Below the pieces are notes generated by a model. The model worked only from the letters and a program-made list of their open reading frames with translations, was not told the DNA's origin and did not search any database. The position numbers were made by a program, and so were the translations under genes. Below are positions 62,091 through 64,000 of a stretch of 64,000 bases of DNA, in pieces (the stretch's first letter is position 1; every line of letters starts with the position of its first letter). This DNA comes from Trebouxia sp. TZW2008 (lineage: Eukaryota > Chlorophyta > Trebouxiophyceae > Trebouxiales > Trebouxiaceae). The stretch lies in assembly GCA_002118135.1 (NCBI GenBank), contig BDIU01000126.1, positions 1-64,000 of the forward strand, written 5' to 3'.

Positions 62091-64000
62091 ATGGACCGCC
62101 AGCTGGAGCCAGTCGAGCAGGCCATACGCAATGTCCGAGAGCGAATAGTCAAATACGAGCAGCGATTGGCAACAGCAGAGCAAGCAGGGAATAAGGAGGA
62201 AGAGAAATCCCTTATAGATCTGTTGAGCGGTTTGCAAAAGGAGGAAAACAATCTCCTGCGCAGTCAAGCAGCAAGTAAGCCCTGCCTTTGGCTTGTAAAA
62301 ACTGGCTTACCTTTGCTCACATTAAGTTGCACTGCATTCAGTATGTGACATTCATTATTGTTGTCATGGGTGCTGCTTCTGCACATGATCTTGTGAAGCC
62401 TCTCACAACACGACTGGGAAATTGGACTCAGGCATGAAGCCAAATGCACCACACACTTGGCCATCTGAACTTTTGACTCGTCAGCTGTGCATGAGCTAAC
62501 TGTGCATGCACACCTTGGGCTTGTTCGGCAAGCTTAGGCTTTCATGCAGCAGCGGATATCTTCATGTCTTGCTTCACTGCACATTGCTCACAAGCCTTCC
62601 AACAGGGTCAAAAGCCAATGCTTCTCCAGGTTTGCTGTTGGTCTACGTGTGTGTTGGTCCTCAATGGCATAGAGCAGACCCAATGCACCCTCTCGGCTGT
62701 TCTGTGGCTTGCGGCTTGACTGCTGACACCTCGTCATACTTGGAGCTTGCATGCACCAGCTGCAGCATTGTGTGCCGCCTGAGCATGCATGCCATTGGAG
62801 CTGGTGCAACAAACAGTATACTTGCTGTTGCTAGGTACTTAAACCTTGCGGTTGCAAGGCATTTGGTCAGAATTTATGCAGGCCTTCAGCTTGCCCTGCA
62901 CTGTGAGTGTTTGTTGTCAACTGCAGCCCGTGGCTAACGTGCGCGCGGTGCCTAGCAACTTTTGTCAAGTTTCATTGGTGTCTCAGCATTTTGGCCTCAT
63001 GACAAACCTTCTCTATGTCGCTGTTTTGACAGTTTTGCAATGGTAAAAGGCTAATGGTGCAGTCTGTCTGCAAAGTCAGGCCAAGCTTTCTCACTTTGCA
63101 GATCTGGGTCATGTTGTCTGGGTGGGAGTTGAGCAAGGCAAACTTACAGATCATGAGTTTTCATCGTCTTCTCTACAGGGCAGGCAGCACGTCCAGACAG
63201 GCCAGCTAGCAGTTTTGCTGAATTCTTGCACAGTCAAGCAGGCAAGCAGCAGATGGCAGCAGGCGCAGGGTCAGTCATCAGTCTGCCTTTGTGTGTCAGT
63301 TTGATGGGCTTGCCGAGATATAGACGGCAGCTGTTTGTGAGGCCCAGTTACCTTCAGTTGGAAGACAGAATCCTGCAGCTCCGTCAAGCTTCAGGAACAT
63401 ATGGGGACAAATTGATGATTGTCAGTGGCACGCCAGGAATTGGCAAGTCATTCTGCGCCTTGTACATGGCCAGCTACTGGATTGCATAAGGCACCAGGGT
63501 CATATATGAGCTCCATGACCAGGATGAGGAGGCAAGAAGCATTATGTGGTATCATTTCCCACCCAACAGTGGCGAGGGCATCTGCATTCTCCTGGAGCAA
63601 GATGTTCACCATCATGTCACTGGTGCAACAGATGACGATACTGTATACATTGTGGATGGTGGCCTTCTAAGAATCCCTGCTTCTTCTTGCTGGTGCTATG
63701 CCTTTTCGAACCCCCAGAAGAATGTGTATCGTTACGAAAGAAAAGTTCCATCCTGCCACCTTATGTTCCTTCCCTTGTGGACATTACAAGAGCTGCAACA
63801 GTGCCGGGGCTCAGTGGATATTTTCAGCAGCACTGTCAAAGCAGAGTTAGCAGAAGTTGCATTCGAGTTTGCTGGGGGGGTCCCACGCACTGTGCTGCAG
63901 CTTCCTGCTCAGACAGCAAATGCTAGCATTCCAATCAGGAGCCTCACTGTTTGTCAACTTGAAACTGCTGTCAACAGGCTCCCATCAGAGGTACCACGCT
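62091..64000 (+). pseudogene. Crinkler/RHS-type P-loop NTPase with an in-frame stop; cut by window end
   Basis: Exon 1 (62091-62274) encodes a charged coiled coil (EQAIRNVRERIVKYEQRL). Exon 2 starts at 63179 and carries LFVRPSYLQLEDRI and the Walker A motif GTPGIGKS, about residues 145-152. This fits the NTPase module shared by oomycete Crinkler and trypanosome RHS proteins. An in-frame TAA lies at 63487-63489. The same frame then stays open for about 170 codons to the window edge and still reads as family sequence: YIVDGG (Walker B-like), AFSNPQKN, LWTLQEL and FAGGVPRTVL. It may be a recent nonsense mutation, a read-through, or an assembly error. A tiny intron removing the stop looks unlikely. 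Family members are effectors or transposon-derived proteins; no function is claimed here. Any C-terminal effector domain would be outside the window. Confidence 0.68.

Noticed and set aside
63452..63521. A tiny intron removing the stop in the NTPase gene
   Set aside because: The only GT-AG pair close by would be about 36-70 bases and would delete conserved sequence after Walker A. The other introns of the window are mostly over 100 bp.

Overview
This is intron-rich eukaryotic nuclear DNA. The protein content points to a green alga (Viridiplantae, Chlorophyta), perhaps a trebouxiophyte; that placement is inference. The alpha-tubulin matches chlorophyte and land-plant alpha-tubulins almost throughout, RAPTOR follows the plant protein, and there are bZIP, cytochrome b561 and strictosidine-synthase-like genes. 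Introns are mostly 100-1000 bp. Most are GT-AG and three look like GC-AG. I saw no operons, ribosome-binding sites, tRNA, rRNA or CRISPR.

Layout: (1) 460-17866 (+) RAPTOR, the TOR complex 1 scaffold, 24 exons joined in one frame. (2) 18223-20607 (-) alpha-tubulin, 5 exons, 451 aa. (3) 21225-26838 (+) GRC3/NOL9-type polynucleotide 5'-kinase, divergent from tubulin. (4) 27582-30929 (-) strictosidine-synthase-like/APMAP beta-propeller, 386 aa. (5) 34084-38762 (-) bZIP transcription factor, 3' end unresolved. (6) 39869-47406 (+) coiled-coil plus protein kinase-like gene, 5' exons tentative. (7) 48462-50204 (+) cytochrome b561, 270 aa. (8) 50914-59556 (+) large nuclear protein with Tudor-like, RGG and AT-hook elements, about 1250 aa. 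(9) 60907-61122 (-) small basic ORF and 61260-61436 (-) ribosomal protein bL33. (10) 62091 to the window end (+) Crinkler/RHS-type P-loop NTPase gene with an in-frame stop. The genes are ordinary unlinked eukaryotic genes; the only shared layout is the divergent tubulin/GRC3 pair.

The most striking property is structural. At roughly twenty exons in six genes, a piece of DNA containing one splice site, some of the adjoining exon and some of the adjoining intron has been duplicated in tandem, 2 to 6 times. When the acceptor side is copied, the extra copies lie 5' of the intact exon. When the donor side is copied, they lie 3' of it. Introns therefore hold serial, decaying decoy exon ends, some still open in frame. 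A short inverted-repeat transposon family (about 160 bp, TIR beginning CAGT, TA target) sits in the same introns. One copy landed inside a splice donor and left it intact, and the tandem copies of that donor preserve the empty site.
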